From NCBI GenBank assembly GCA_024663395.1, contig JANFAH010000001.1, forward strand, positions 4,774,001 through 4,838,000: DNA of 64,000 nt, given 5' to 3'. Both the position numbers and the translations under genes were made by a program. Shown in pieces: positions 9,818 to 19,339 of this stretch; the stretch's first letter is position 1, and each line of letters opens with the position of its first letter. Below the pieces are notes generated by a model, which worked only from the letters and a program-made list of their open reading frames with translations, made no database searches and was not told where the DNA came from. Origin of the DNA: Pisolithus tinctorius. Lineage: Eukaryota > Basidiomycota > Agaricomycetes > Boletales > Pisolithaceae.

Positions 9818-10700
9818 CCCCTTTGACACCTGACTCATGCCCTTCAATTCTGGAATTAATACTTCCCTATCTGGAAACACCATCCATCTGTCATGCCATC
9901 TTTGGGTCTAGAGATGTCTCCGCCAAGATCTGACTTGCATTGCCACCCCCTAATGTGATATCAGTGCGCTTACTCAGTTTCTGACTCCATTTGACTCATT
10001 CTGTGATATTTTGACTATCCTTGACTCGTTCATTGCCAATACTTACCAATCTTCTTTGCTTGCTTACTTTTCATTTCTCACTTACTCATCATGATTACTC
10101 AGTCCTTACTCATTACTTACCAAGTGTTTGTGCCTTGTTTGTCACAAGCTGTGCTCCCCCCACAGTATATAAACCCCCATGTACTTAGCTACCCACAAGT
10201 GAACCAGAAGCCATTCACTCAGCAGTCAGTTCAGCTCAGCTCAGCATATCTCGTTGTCGACAGTTGAGGCTCATTCAGAAGAGTCTATCTGTCTTCATTC
10301 ATATCATTGGTAGTTGAGGCTCTACAAAGGGGTCTATCTACCATCATTCATTATCTGAAGCTCCATCCGTGCTTAGTCAGCAACCTTTTTCTTAGTCATT
10401 GTTCCACTCCTGCATAACTTGTCAACGACTTGCGCCAGGAGCACATTGTATCAAAGTCCATCATTCCAGAAGTCCTTTCAGCTGAACACCTTCACTCTGT
10501 TCAGCATCCCCTCCTCAGTCATCACTCACTTGTCTACTCCTGCATAACTTATCAATGACTTGTGCCAGGAGCACCTCTACTTGAAGCCCCCCCCCACACA
10601 TTCAGGTTTTTCTGCACTCCAGGTTCTGCAGAGGCAAACCACCACTTGCTCTATATTTGTCTTTGGTGTTGGTTTTGGTTGGTTTTCACCGCCTTTCCAC
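9818..10700 (+). repeat. LTR-like relic with TATA box and internal direct repeat
   Basis: This CpG-poor stretch has no coding frame. It holds a TATA-like GTATATAAACCCCC near 10167-10180, CAG/CTCAG-rich tracts after it, and two copies of about 40 bases containing CTGCATAACTTRTCAAYGAC (near 10405-10443 and 10533-10573). It sits directly upstream of an integrase fragment, in the style of a solo LTR inserted in a coding relic. Its exact ends are unclear; TGTGATATCAG near 9955 is a candidate left end. Confidence 0.5.
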
Positions 10701-10715
10701 ACTTTGACTCACACC

Positions 10716-11319
10716 AGAGCATGATCTTACCTCTGCTTGGGCTTGTGATTATGCAGTCGACTTAGACTCACTGCACCAATACCTATGTGAGGAGATGACC
10801 CTCACACAACAGCACTATCAAGGACCAGCTGATGCCAGACACATGCTGGCCCCAGACTTCAAGGTCAGTGACCAAGTATATGTCAAAGCCAAGTACTTCT
10901 GGTCAACCCAGCCTACCAAGAAGCTCTCAGAGAAGAACCTTGGACCATACCCAGTCATAGCTCAGGCCAGTACCCACTTGTTCACACTGTGCCTGCCAGA
11001 CTCAATGCATGCAGTACATCTGGTCTTTCATGTTTCCCAACTCAAGCTGGCCATCCCTAATACCATCCCAAACCAGACTCAACCACCACCCCCACCAGTC
11101 AAAGTTGACAGTGAACTAGAGTTCAAGGTAGCTGAAATCCTCAACTCCAAGGCTGACCAGCATCACTGGTGTTGGCTTCAGTACTTAGTCAGGTGGACCA
11201 GCTACAAAGGGACCAATGAAGAAACTACTTGGGTACTAGCTACAGAGCTGGATAATGCATCTGAACTCATACAAGAGTTTCACTCTTGCTATCCTGGTAA
11301 ACCTGGCCCATACCAGTGA
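10716..11319 (+). pseudogene. Ty3/gypsy integrase C-terminus and chromodomain fragment
   Basis: The fragment starts with PEHDLTSAW, then YAVDLDSLHQYLCEEM and, from 10795, MTLTQQHYQGPADARH. It continues through FKVSDQVYVKAKYF, LGPYPVIAQ and HLVFHVSQLKLA (the GPY/F-type module of integrase), and then a chromodomain-like YLVRWTSYKGTNEETTW, ending at the stop at 11317-11319. Frames shift near 10.72-10.79 kb. It is the 3' end of a gypsy pol different from the intact element. The unit at 11,430-14,583 follows it and may be the rest of the same element. Confidence 0.8.
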
Positions 11320-11424
11320 GGACCAGCTTCAACCAGCCTCAGCTTTCTCTTTGTTTCTCTAACAGTGTCTAGTTCCTCCTGATCTCTTACTTACCTTGTT
11401 CTCTTCTTCTTATTTTCTCTTGTT

Positions 11425-11880
11425 TTACTGTATAAAACTGGACACCAGATGCCAGACACATGACATTTGCAGGGAGAGTAACAAAGGCACTACTCTATGA
11501 GGACTACTCAGCCATGTCCTTGCCCTTCCCCTCAGCATCAGCTTCCAGCCATTTGGCCTCCTTGTGCAGTTCTTTGGAGCCAAGTTCAGACAAACCCAAG
11601 TCCAACAGGGAGACTGGCATCCCATATCCATATGATTCATCCAGAATTGCTTCAAGGGCATTGGCAATCTAACCTGAGTTGGTGACTGCAGTCTCATGTA
11701 GGTTGTAGAGACTAGCCAGGTTGTTGGCTATCATCCCTGCAGTGTTGATCAGCCACTCAAGCTTCTCTTCTAAGCCTGAGGGGTACCCTGTGCCAGCCTT
11801 CCTTGCCCTGCTCCCACCAGCCTCAGGCTCATCAATCTCCAGCACCTCAGTCAGTTTCAACTTCATGTCAAGTATGGGTT
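11425..11880 (-). pseudogene. Probable C-terminal half of an antisense retroelement ORF
   Basis: On the minus strand the frames read MKLKLTEVLEIDEPEAGGSR, LEEKLEWLINTAGMIANNLA and, after a stop, ANALEAILDESYGYGMPVSL. The composition is helical and acidic, in the style of the C-terminal part of the antisense frame whose N-terminal half lies at 12770-13465. Stops and CpG loss show it is decayed. Assigning the two halves to one gene is inference. Confidence 0.45.
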
Positions 11881-12447
11881 CACCCTTGGGTAACTGGGCT
11901 TCAAGACCAGGTGACAGGGGCTAAGCCTGGGTGACTGAAGTCAAGGCCGGGAGACAGGGGCCAAGTCCAGTTGGACCAGAGTTGAGACTGGAGGTTAGGG
12001 GCTAAGTCTGGAGGACCAGACTTAAGGCTGGGAGTGCAGGAATAAGGCCAGTAGCATGGGAAACTGACCAGTCTTGGAGTGCACACAAGGGGAAGCTGGT
12101 CTGGGGTTGGATCTACCTCCCTTGGTCTCAGCTTATGTGCTGTACCCTTATGCAAGCTGGGGAGAGGTCTGGGACAGGGGCCAGGGATAGCCTAAGGCTC
12201 GGCCTTAGCTATAGAGTAGTCTTGGTGTGTAGTACAGGAGTTGAGGGTAATACTTAATTGATATTCTGACTGGGGTGCTACAAAGTATGTACAGGGGTTA
12301 AATACACAAGGCTGGTCCAGGATAACAAACATAGAGCCAGATTTGTTAATAAGCTATTAGCAAGAAGATTAGCAAGAGAGTGGATAGCCACAGTGGCTGT
12401 GCCAAGGCTAATAGCCAAAGTCTGGGTGACTGGCATAACCAGAGTTG
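11881..12447. repeat. Degenerate purine/GT-rich repeat, probably part of an inserted LTR
   Basis: The stretch consists of repeated short phrases such as GACAGGGGCYAAG, CTGGGTGACTG and AGGCTGGGAG, with no coding frame. It joins the longer repeat at 12448 and separates two halves of an antisense relic frame. It looks like the rest of an LTR inserted on the minus strand, but I cannot fix its ends. Confidence 0.4.
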
Positions 12448-12769
12448 GACACAGGTTTGTACAGTAAGCAAAAGTCAGACAAGAGGACTAGACTAAATAT
12501 AGTACAAACAAAGGTAAACAGACCGGAGTTATGTCTGGGTCACCCAGACATGGACCTGGGAGGACTGGGGTGGAGCAGCACAAGGCTGGGAGGCTGGAAT
12601 GGACCAGAGATAGGGGTAAAACATCGGACTTGGGTTATTCAGGCCAGAGTTGGGTTATCTAGCACTGGAGTTGGGTTTTCTTGGCCAGACTAGGACTGGA
12701 CTTGACCAGAGATAGGGGCTAGGGGTCCAGACTGGACTGGGATTGAGTCCAAGAGTCATGGATATGACA
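12448..12769. repeat. Dispersed repeat, copy 1 (about 320 bp)
   Basis: It is a clear diverged match to 14580-14878. Both open with GACACAGGTTT, share TACAGTAAGCAAA and GACATGGACCTGGGAGGA, and end near GAGTCCAAGAGTCATG followed by a TGACA-type end. On the minus strand each therefore begins TGTCA, as an LTR would. This copy interrupts the antisense relic frame. Confidence 0.75.
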
Positions 12770-13465
12770 CTTCACCTGCTTCTTCTGGCTTGGCCCAGGC
12801 TCAGGCATCTCATCATTGGCCTTCTGCTTCTTCCCTTTGTCAACCTTGGAAGCAGCCTTGGGCCCAGCCTCAGTGTCCTTCCTGTCCCTGGGTCACTGGC
12901 ATTTACCCTTTGACTGGTTGGATTGGACACAAGCAACCCATTTTTTGTTGCCATCTATGAGGAACTTGCAGACAACTTTTGCCCAGGTACAGCAAGTACA
13001 GCTAAGAGGCATCTTAGACAAAAGTGCAGGAGGTGGTAAGAGAACTCACCCAGGGTCCATCACTACCCTCTTTATTTCACCTGTGGCCTCACTACTACCA
13101 GCCCCAGCACTGGCCTCATTGCCCTTCTCAGCCTTGGCCTTGCATTTGTGCTCAACCACACATCTCTCCTCCTCTTTGCACATCCTCTTCTCCTCAGCCT
13201 CCCTCTCTGCTCACTTGATTTTGGCCCTCTCCTCTTTGGCCTCACACACTAACCTCTCAGCCTCAATCCTCTCCCTCTCCACTCTTTCAGCCTCCAGCCA
13301 CACCTGCTCCTCCTGCCAGGCTTGCTCAGCTGCCTTGTGCCATTTTCTCTCTTTGGCCTTGGCCCTCATCATCTCCTCCTTGTCATCAGTGTTGTACTTG
13401 ATGGTGTCATCCAACACCTGGGTCCAGTTGATCATGACCCAGCCTCCACTGTTGTCATCAGTCAT
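12770..13465 (-). pseudogene. N-terminal half of an antisense retroelement ORF with a Zn2Cys6-like motif
   Basis: From ATG 13465 the minus strand reads MTDDNSGGWVMINWTQVLDD, then a charged coiled-coil stretch (KERKWHKAAEQAWQEEQ, ERVERERIEAER). Further on, at about 12,895-13,000, it shows CTCCTWAKVVC, then VACVQSNQSKGKC: spacing CX2CX6CX12CX2SX6C, a fungal Zn2Cys6 pattern with the fifth Cys changed to Ser. A lysine-rich tail follows (KVDKGKKQKANDE). Stops, frame changes and CpG loss mark a relic. It lies between a plus-strand pol fragment and a plus-strand polypurine tract plus LTR, so it reads antisense inside the element. Proteins of this style are common and transposon-linked in agaricomycetes; their function is unknown to me. 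Confidence 0.6.
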
Positions 13466-13613
13466 GGTGATCAGCCTCAAGGCAGACATGATGGTTAAGA
13501 TACAAAGGAAAGATGCAAAAGGCTTAGTGGGCCACAAGTATCAATTTTTCAAACTCAGCCAAGGTTCAGACTCAGCCTACCACTCTCACAGGGGTCTCAT
13601 GGGTTTGACCCCT

Positions 13614-13626
13614 AAGAGGGGGATAC
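13614..13626 (+). promoter_or_regulatory. Polypurine tract of a second gypsy family
   Basis: AAGAGGGGGATAC directly precedes the TGTCA start of a long LTR on the plus strand, the expected arrangement at the 3' end of the internal region. Confidence 0.65.
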
Positions 13627-14583
13627 TGTCATAGTCATGTCTCGACCCCAGCTGGACTTGGCCTCGTGTTCACTCAGTCCAGCCTCAGCCTCACCAATCC
13701 CTTATCCCCAGATGGTCTAGTGCAGTACACACTGCTTTGCAGTGTGTGTCACTTCAGTTGAATTCTGCCTGGTCTTATCCCCAGTCTGCCCTGTCCCAGT
13801 CTCCATTGTCTTTGTCATACATTACTAATACTTGTCTTACCAATTGTCTTAGCAATCTTTGTGAGACCAGCATTACTGGTCTCCATACTATAGTTGTCTC
13901 TAGTATATAAACCCATAGATACTCAGCCTGTATCCTGGCAGTCTGAAATCAACTAAGTTACTTTGATAATCCCACTTCAGCCTCAGACTCAGACTGAGAC
14001 CCATGCAAGGGAATAGCACTGTAACCTCAGTCACTAAGTCCAACCAGTCCACCCCTCCACAATCTCTGCTACACCCCTGACCCTGACCCCTCTTGGCCTC
14101 ATGCCCACTTCAGTCTCTGGTCCAGCCTCAACCTGGACATCCTAAACTTGACAAGTTGCCCTTAGTATATAAACCCATAGATACTCAGCCTGTACCTCCT
14201 CAGTCTGAAATCAAATAAGTCTTATCTGAAATCCTCTGCCTCAGACTCAGACTGTGACTCACACAAGGGAATAGCACTGCATCCTCAGTTGCTAAGTCCA
14301 ACCAGTCCACCTTCTGTATCTCTGCTCCCTCCTGTTCCCTGACCCTTTGGCCTTACATGCCCATATCAGCCTCCAGTCTGGTCTCAAACCCAGACATCAC
14401 AGACTTGACACTCTGCCTTGGACTCAGACTGCAACCCATGCAAGGGAATAGTGCTGTGTCTCCAGTCACTAAGTCCAATCAGTCCACCATCTGACCTCTG
14501 CCCCCCTCTGCTCCCAACCACCTGGCCTCATGCTCTCACCAGTCACCAGTCTGGTCTTGAACCTGGTCACCCTGGACTTGACA
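13627..14583 (+). repeat. 957-bp LTR of a second gypsy family with internal tandem repeats
   Basis: It begins TGTCATAGTC after a polypurine tract and can be closed at TTGACA (14578-14583), giving TGTCA...TGACA ends. It contains TAGTATATAAACCCATAG twice (13900 and 14163), so the promoter region is duplicated. No second matching LTR is in the window. The right end is a judgement, because TTGACA also occurs at the ends of the internal units. Confidence 0.65.
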
Positions 14584-14586
14584 CAG
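13899..14586 (+). repeat. Tandem repeat, period about 260 bp, 2.6 copies
   Basis: Units run about 13899-14159, 14160-14416 and a partial third at 14417-14586. The first two share TATATAAACCCATAGATACT and CAGTCTGAAATCAA. All three share CATGCAAGGGAATAG, a block like CACTAAGTCCAAYCAGTCCA, and end near a TTGACA-type sequence. The array lies inside an LTR and contains its TATA region. Confidence 0.75.
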
Positions 14587-14878
14587 GTTTTGTACAGTAA
14601 GCAAACATCAGATGAGGGGACTAGACTAAATATAGCACAAACAAAGGAAAGAAGACTGGAGTTATGCCTGGGTGACCCAGACATGGACCTGGGAGGATCA
14701 GGGTGGAGCAGCACAAGGCTGAGAGGCCAAGAGATAGGGGTAAAGTCTTGGACTTCAGTTATTCAGGGCTGGTGTTGAACTAACTAGGCCAGAGTAGGTC
14801 CAGACTTGACCAGGGATAGGGGCTAGGGGGTCCAGACTGCACTGGGCTGGAGTCCAAGAGTCATGTATGTATGTGACA
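14580..14878. repeat. Dispersed repeat, copy 2
   Basis: It matches 12448-12769 with point differences and small gaps, and follows directly on the LTR that ends at 14583. It marks the right edge of the recognisable transposon sequence. Confidence 0.75.
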
Positions 14879-15181
14879 GGACCCTCAAGTAGATGTAAAT
14901 TACAATTACCAACTTGTGTCAAAAGTTTACTGGTTGGAAACTTAGTGAGAATCACTACTATGAATAGATCCTGAGGCTCATGGATAGAAGACTTTCAGAA
15001 GTAGAATTATTCCATCAGGGTGTACATGCAATCTAACAGACCTAAAAGTGAAGATGTGGTAGGCCCTTGATGTAACCACAGTAAGTATGACTCAGGACAA
15101 AGAGGCACCTTGTCCATCTGGTTGGACGTGTGCTACGTTGTGTAATCAGCGGCTGTATTGCCTTTGCAGCGATTAGCCAAA
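14879..15181. other. Transition from transposon relics to gene-rich DNA
   Basis: I see no gene or repeat here. CpG dinucleotides are scarce up to about 15.1 kb and become common after it. The stretch lies 3' of the caprin-like gene. Confidence 0.5.
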
Positions 15182-16973
15182 TTACAAACCTACTCGCTCG
15201 CCGCGACGGCCGCGGCCTCTCCCACGACCACGACTTTCATCCCCACGACCGTCACCGTCCGATCGCCCGCGGTATGCTGATAAATTAGTCAGTATGGATC
15301 CAGAGTGCTTACAAACAAGGAGTCACCCCTATCGCTGCCACGGGAACCACCCCGACCCCCTCGGTAAAAGCCACCTCTGTCACCACGGGAACCACCACGC
15401 ATACCACCACGGTCACCACGATAACTACGGCCACGGCCTCGACCGCCGCGGTTGGCGGGAGTGAATCCATCGTCCTCATTTTGTGAGACAGTTTTAGGAG
15501 CGTCGATCCCACTCACAACTGCTGGAGTTGGGAGGTTTACTTCGGGTGTAGCAGTGTCCGATGACACAAGGCTGGCCTGAAGGTTGGCGATAGAGGGTAG
15601 GCCTTCTTCTTCAGCTTCAGCCCAGTCAATAGGTTGCGTAGAGATAAGCTGTCAAGCTCAATCGTAAATCGGAACCAAATACAAGGACTAAAAACAAACC
15701 TCGGCCTCAGGAGGACTAGAAGTTCCATCATGTCCTAGATCGTATACGCCGTTCACTTCAGGAGTATCCATCTTATTCACCCATTCCGCATTCACATCGG
15801 AGGTCTCCAGTTCGCTCGCCTGGACGAAGCGGAAGCTGCTAGACACACTCAAAGTACCCGGGATACCAGACACTGGCCCGTCAGGAACATCGGTTGAAAC
15901 AACTTCAGGTACAGGATCAAGAATAAGGGCTGGTTCCTGCTGCGCGGCAAGGAACAACTGCACGACATCGAATAGTCGAGCATCTGAATCCAAAAGCTTT
16001 AATTTGGGACATGTCCATAAACATCAACCTACACGTGACATTGTTGATCTCTCCTTCACCAGTCAGCAGACCAGAAATTGCGGCTTGCTTGACATCAGAT
16101 TCTTCACCTACAAGGGTGTCACATGCCTCGAATATAGCTGATGCTTCGGCATCACCAAAATCTGGCAGGGACGGGAGAGGCTCGCCGGAAGAAAGGAGGG
16201 AGCGTAATCTAAGTAGAGTCAATATTGACGATATTCTGGACGTATACAGTGCCTGCAAAGTGCTTGTAAATTAACGCGGGCGCACATCACAGCAACATCA
16301 ACAGCCCAGACCTGCGTTGTCGATACGGCTTGCACTATTTTCTGCTCCTGGAGTCGCTCAAATTCCGCACGCTTAACAGCCAGCCCACGGGACGCTTCGG
16401 CCTCGTGAACCTGATGGGAACGATTCAGAAAACCGATACGAACGATAACTACTGTTTGGCCCACCTCCATCGCTTTCTTGATGTCCTCGAGCTCTCTTTG
16501 AACCGCTTCCAGTGAAGAAAGCGTCTTGATGCTTCGCTTTTGGTCATCATTGAGCTTGTCATAGTCGGTTGAAGCGTAACCTGCTATTCGCGACTAAGCA
16601 GATCACAAGTTCCAGCCCTCGCGTCTCAGTTCAATATCGAAGGAAAACGCACTATTTTCTTGTTGAGTGCTTTCATGCGCTTTTGCAAGAATTCCACGAC
16701 GGGGCCAGGCCTCAAAAGGGCACCATCATTTGTGGCAGCCTCCGAGGCAGACCCAAACTCGATGAGATCAAGATTCTCCCTTGTTTCACTATTTTCTGGG
16801 GCCTTGTCGAGAGGAGAAGTAGAAGTGGCATCCGGGAGGACGACAGAGCCTTCTGTGGGAGAGTCAGGCGTCTTGGTTTTGTTGGCCTTGCGCTTCTTCC
16901 TTCGGGACTTCGTCTGTGTCACGGAAGGGGGAGCACCAGGAACGATACGAGTGACGGGATTGGTATCAGCCAT
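15182..16973 (-). CDS. Caprin-like RNA-binding protein with C-terminal RGG repeats
   Basis: It starts at ATG 16973 (MADTNPVTRIVPGAP) and ends at TAA 15182-15184, with several introns. An early conserved stretch, VVEFLQKRMKALNKKIV, joins across an intron to YASTDYDKLNDDQKRSIK and a helical region (VQRELEDIKKAME). This resembles the homologous region HR1 of caprins. A later SSFRFVQASELE is like the FNFLQDSELD motif of caprin-1. The C-terminus is an RGG/RG box (GGRGRGRSYRGDRGG, more RG pairs in the last exon). Animal caprins bind G3BP and mRNA in stress granules. The last intron is uncertain: a GTGACT donor gives a 50-base intron that keeps the RG frame. It could be another RGG protein with a similar helical domain. 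Confidence 0.5.
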
Positions 16974-17267
16974 AGTGAAAAGTAAGAGCGACGACTCGAA
17001 TTACAGTCTTTCACAGTCGTGTTGGGATGAGCTTGAAAGGCGAGAAGGGGTCGCCCTGAAAATTACTGGAGACGAAGTTCACACGCCTGACTATACCAGC
17101 CGTTCTAATTACTTCGGAAAGCGGACAAACCCGGCTTCAGACTATCATAGCAAGGCAGAGACCAAGTCATATGGGATTTTGGGGCATGTATTACAATATT
17201 CATATGGCCATATGATGATGATCATAGGTAGACTTCCAGCCTCCCAGCTGTACGACGTGGATGAGGA

Positions 17268-18172
17268 TCACGCACCATGCGCATGCTTCTGCTTCCCACT
17301 CCGGAGCTTCCGAACATAGAACTAAACAGTTGTCAGTCACTGATGACAACGACGTCAAAGGTTTCATACCTCGAGTTCCTTGCCTTCGAGAATATAACCA
17401 TCTGCACGGCCACACTGTCCTGGTCTACTGGAAATGCAAGCATACAGACGTCCGGCGACGAACTGCTGCTCCAAAAGGAGGTCTAGCTTCGAATCTACTT
17501 CCAAATCAGGAAGACACGACGATGAACGACGGAAGCAACTGCACCCTTTCTGCGTTCCTCCAATTTACGTTGCAGATGGTTGGATCGTTTTGTGGGTTCC
17601 TCGCCAGAGGCAGTCGCCTGGGCTTTAGCACCCTTCTTCGTTACTGGCTGCGCGTACTGGGTAACAGAACACTCAACAACACCACCAAAACCGAGTGTAG
17701 AACGCCAACTCACGTGGGCTTCGTACCACTGCCGGAAGGGCGTCGCATCAACTTGGATAATCGCACCCTGTACCAAAGTATTCGTTCGGACCAATTCATT
17801 GTTTGAGGCATTGTAAACCTTCGAAGCATCAGATGCAGGTCCGTCAAGGCGCATTTGCCAAATTCTTACAACGCCGATAATCCTGGTCTTCCTCGTCGTA
17901 TGTTCCGATGCCCATGCAAAGTTACCAGTGTCGAGACGTAGAGCGCGGAACTTGAAGTTCCCGCCGCGTACACGCACACGATGGATGCGCTTAGGGCCTA
18001 GCTTGGTGTTAGCAGGCTGCCGCCCAAGCTCGAACTTTCTCTTTTTGCGGTAATGCGCGCGCTGAGCCCCAGTCGCAGAACGCTTGTGCCGGGAAGAGCG
18101 AGAAATACCTGTCATATATTACCAGGATCATGATACCGATCGAAACGAATTGCTCGATAGTCACCTACCCAT
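17268..18172 (-). CDS. RPS8: 40S ribosomal protein S8 (eS8)
   Basis: The product belongs to the small ribosomal subunit. The ATG is in a tiny first exon of four bases (18172-18169, ATGG); a 60-base intron (18168-18109) precedes the rest and restores the canonical start MGISR. Conserved blocks are [79 protein letters not shown] and, near the end, [20 protein letters not shown] and ILEGKELE. Introns at 17869-17819 (51 bases) and 17713-17657 (57 bases) are stop-free multiples of three. Two more introns follow before the stop at 17268. A frame opening at 18115 (MTGIS) is an artefact of the first intron. The gene is head-to-head with uS13. Confidence 0.95.
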
Positions 18173-18478
18173 GTGGACGAGATTGGAGGATGAGGAAGTT
18201 AAGGTTTGCAAGATTTAAGCCTCTCGGACATTGCCGCTCGGTTGTTCCAGAATTCAAACTCCGTATCGCTCTTGTCGTTCTTTGCCGTGAACGTTCTTTT
18301 GACAATCACAAGAGCGAGTTGTCAGTGCAGGTAAGCCAGATTGTCGACCTTGCGTCCAGGTGGTCTAGTGGCGACGCTGCTGGACTACAGTAGCCCTACC
18401 GCGAGCTGCTGGCAGACGGTTTGGGGGTGGATGTTCTGAGTCAGTGACTGATACCTTTGCCTGCCAGGGCTGCCCAAG
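18173..18478. promoter_or_regulatory. Shared upstream region of divergent eS8 and uS13 genes
   Basis: The start codons of two small-subunit ribosomal protein genes lie about 306 bases apart in opposite directions, so their promoters must share this stretch. I see no clear TATA box. A GTCTAGTGG phrase near 18362 recalls a tRNA A box but lacks a B box. A uS13 5'-UTR intron ending CTGCCAG at about 18467 is possible. Confidence 0.6.
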
Positions 18479-19107
18479 ATGTCTCTCGTTCTCCCAGAAC
18501 CCCACCAGCAATTCCAGGTTATTTGACTGCCTTTTCGAATCTCCACTGAGAGCTCATTCCGTTATGCAGCATATCCTCCGTCTGCTGAATACGAACGTCG
18601 ATGGAAAGCGCAAGATTATGTATGCTCTAACCGAGATCAAGGGTGTCGGACGTCGCTATTCCAACTTGGTCTGCAAGAAAGCGGACGTTGACCTCAACAA
18701 ACGGTGGGTTTTTTTTTCCGCTCGTCCGGTAATAGGACTTTCACTGAGAGCTGTAGAGCTGGAGAACTTAATTCTGACGAACTGGAGCGTATCGTTACGA
18801 TCATACAAAATCCCACTCAGTTCAAAATCCCGACGTGGTTTTTGAACAGGCAAAAAGACATAGTTGATGGAAAGAACTCTCAAATATTATCAAATGGAGT
18901 GGATTCCAAGCTTCGCGATGACCTTGAGCGATTGAAGAAAATCCGAGCCCACCGTGGGCTCAGACACGTTTGGGGCCTGCGGGTACGTGGCCAACACACG
19001 AAAACAACAGGTCAGTTCGATCACTCCCTTCTGGAGATGATTCAATGCTGAAACGGTTGCAAGGTCGTCGGGGAAAGACCGTTGGTGTGTCGAAGAAACG
19101 TGGTTAG
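18479..19107 (+). CDS. RPS18: 40S ribosomal protein S18 (uS13)
   Basis: This small-subunit protein sits at the head of the 40S and contacts the 60S. The exons are 18479-18517 ([13 protein letters not shown]), 18570-18703, 18757-19010 and 19064-19107, which join in frame to 156 residues, close to the 146-152 of yeast and human. Conserved blocks are [84 protein letters not shown] and the basic end [13 protein letters not shown]. The second donor lies within a run of nine T (GTGGGTTTTTTTTT). It is divergent from eS8 with a shared upstream region. Confidence 0.96.
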
Positions 19108-19339
19108 GCACTACCATAGAATTATATGGGCTCCGTATTCTACTTCACATGAGTTTGATTGCAATCAAGTTTGTCTTCCGCACAGTCGCTGTTCATCTTT
19201 AACGTGTGGTCCTAACTTTTCAAACGAAAAACTCTTGCTTCAAGTACGATTCTAATTAAATGTTCTCTATGTGACATGCCAGTACACTGAGGCGAAAATA
19301 GACCAGCCGTCCTACATACCCACTCAACTTATATAGATT

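Noticed and set aside
1826..11319. Integrase fragments at 1826-2072 and 10716-11319 as one copy split by the young element
   Set aside because: Their ends overlap in family coordinates, and the young element's duplication (CTAAC) flanks unrelated sequence on both sides, so they are more likely separate copies.
11881..12447. CRISPR or satellite array
   Set aside because: The repeated phrases are irregular in length and spacing, and the DNA is clearly fungal nuclear sequence; it looks like degraded LTR.
15309..15512. Val-rich frame antisense to no gene
   Set aside because: It is an off-frame reading of the RGG-repeat exon of the caprin-like gene.
17261..17806. 181-residue plus-strand open frame
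   Set aside because: It runs antisense to the eS8 gene, whose exons are unmistakable on the other strand.
18355..18412. tRNA-like sequence (GGTGGTCTAGTGG)
   Set aside because: It resembles a tRNA A box, but no B box or cloverleaf follows within the right distance, and it lies in a ribosomal protein promoter.
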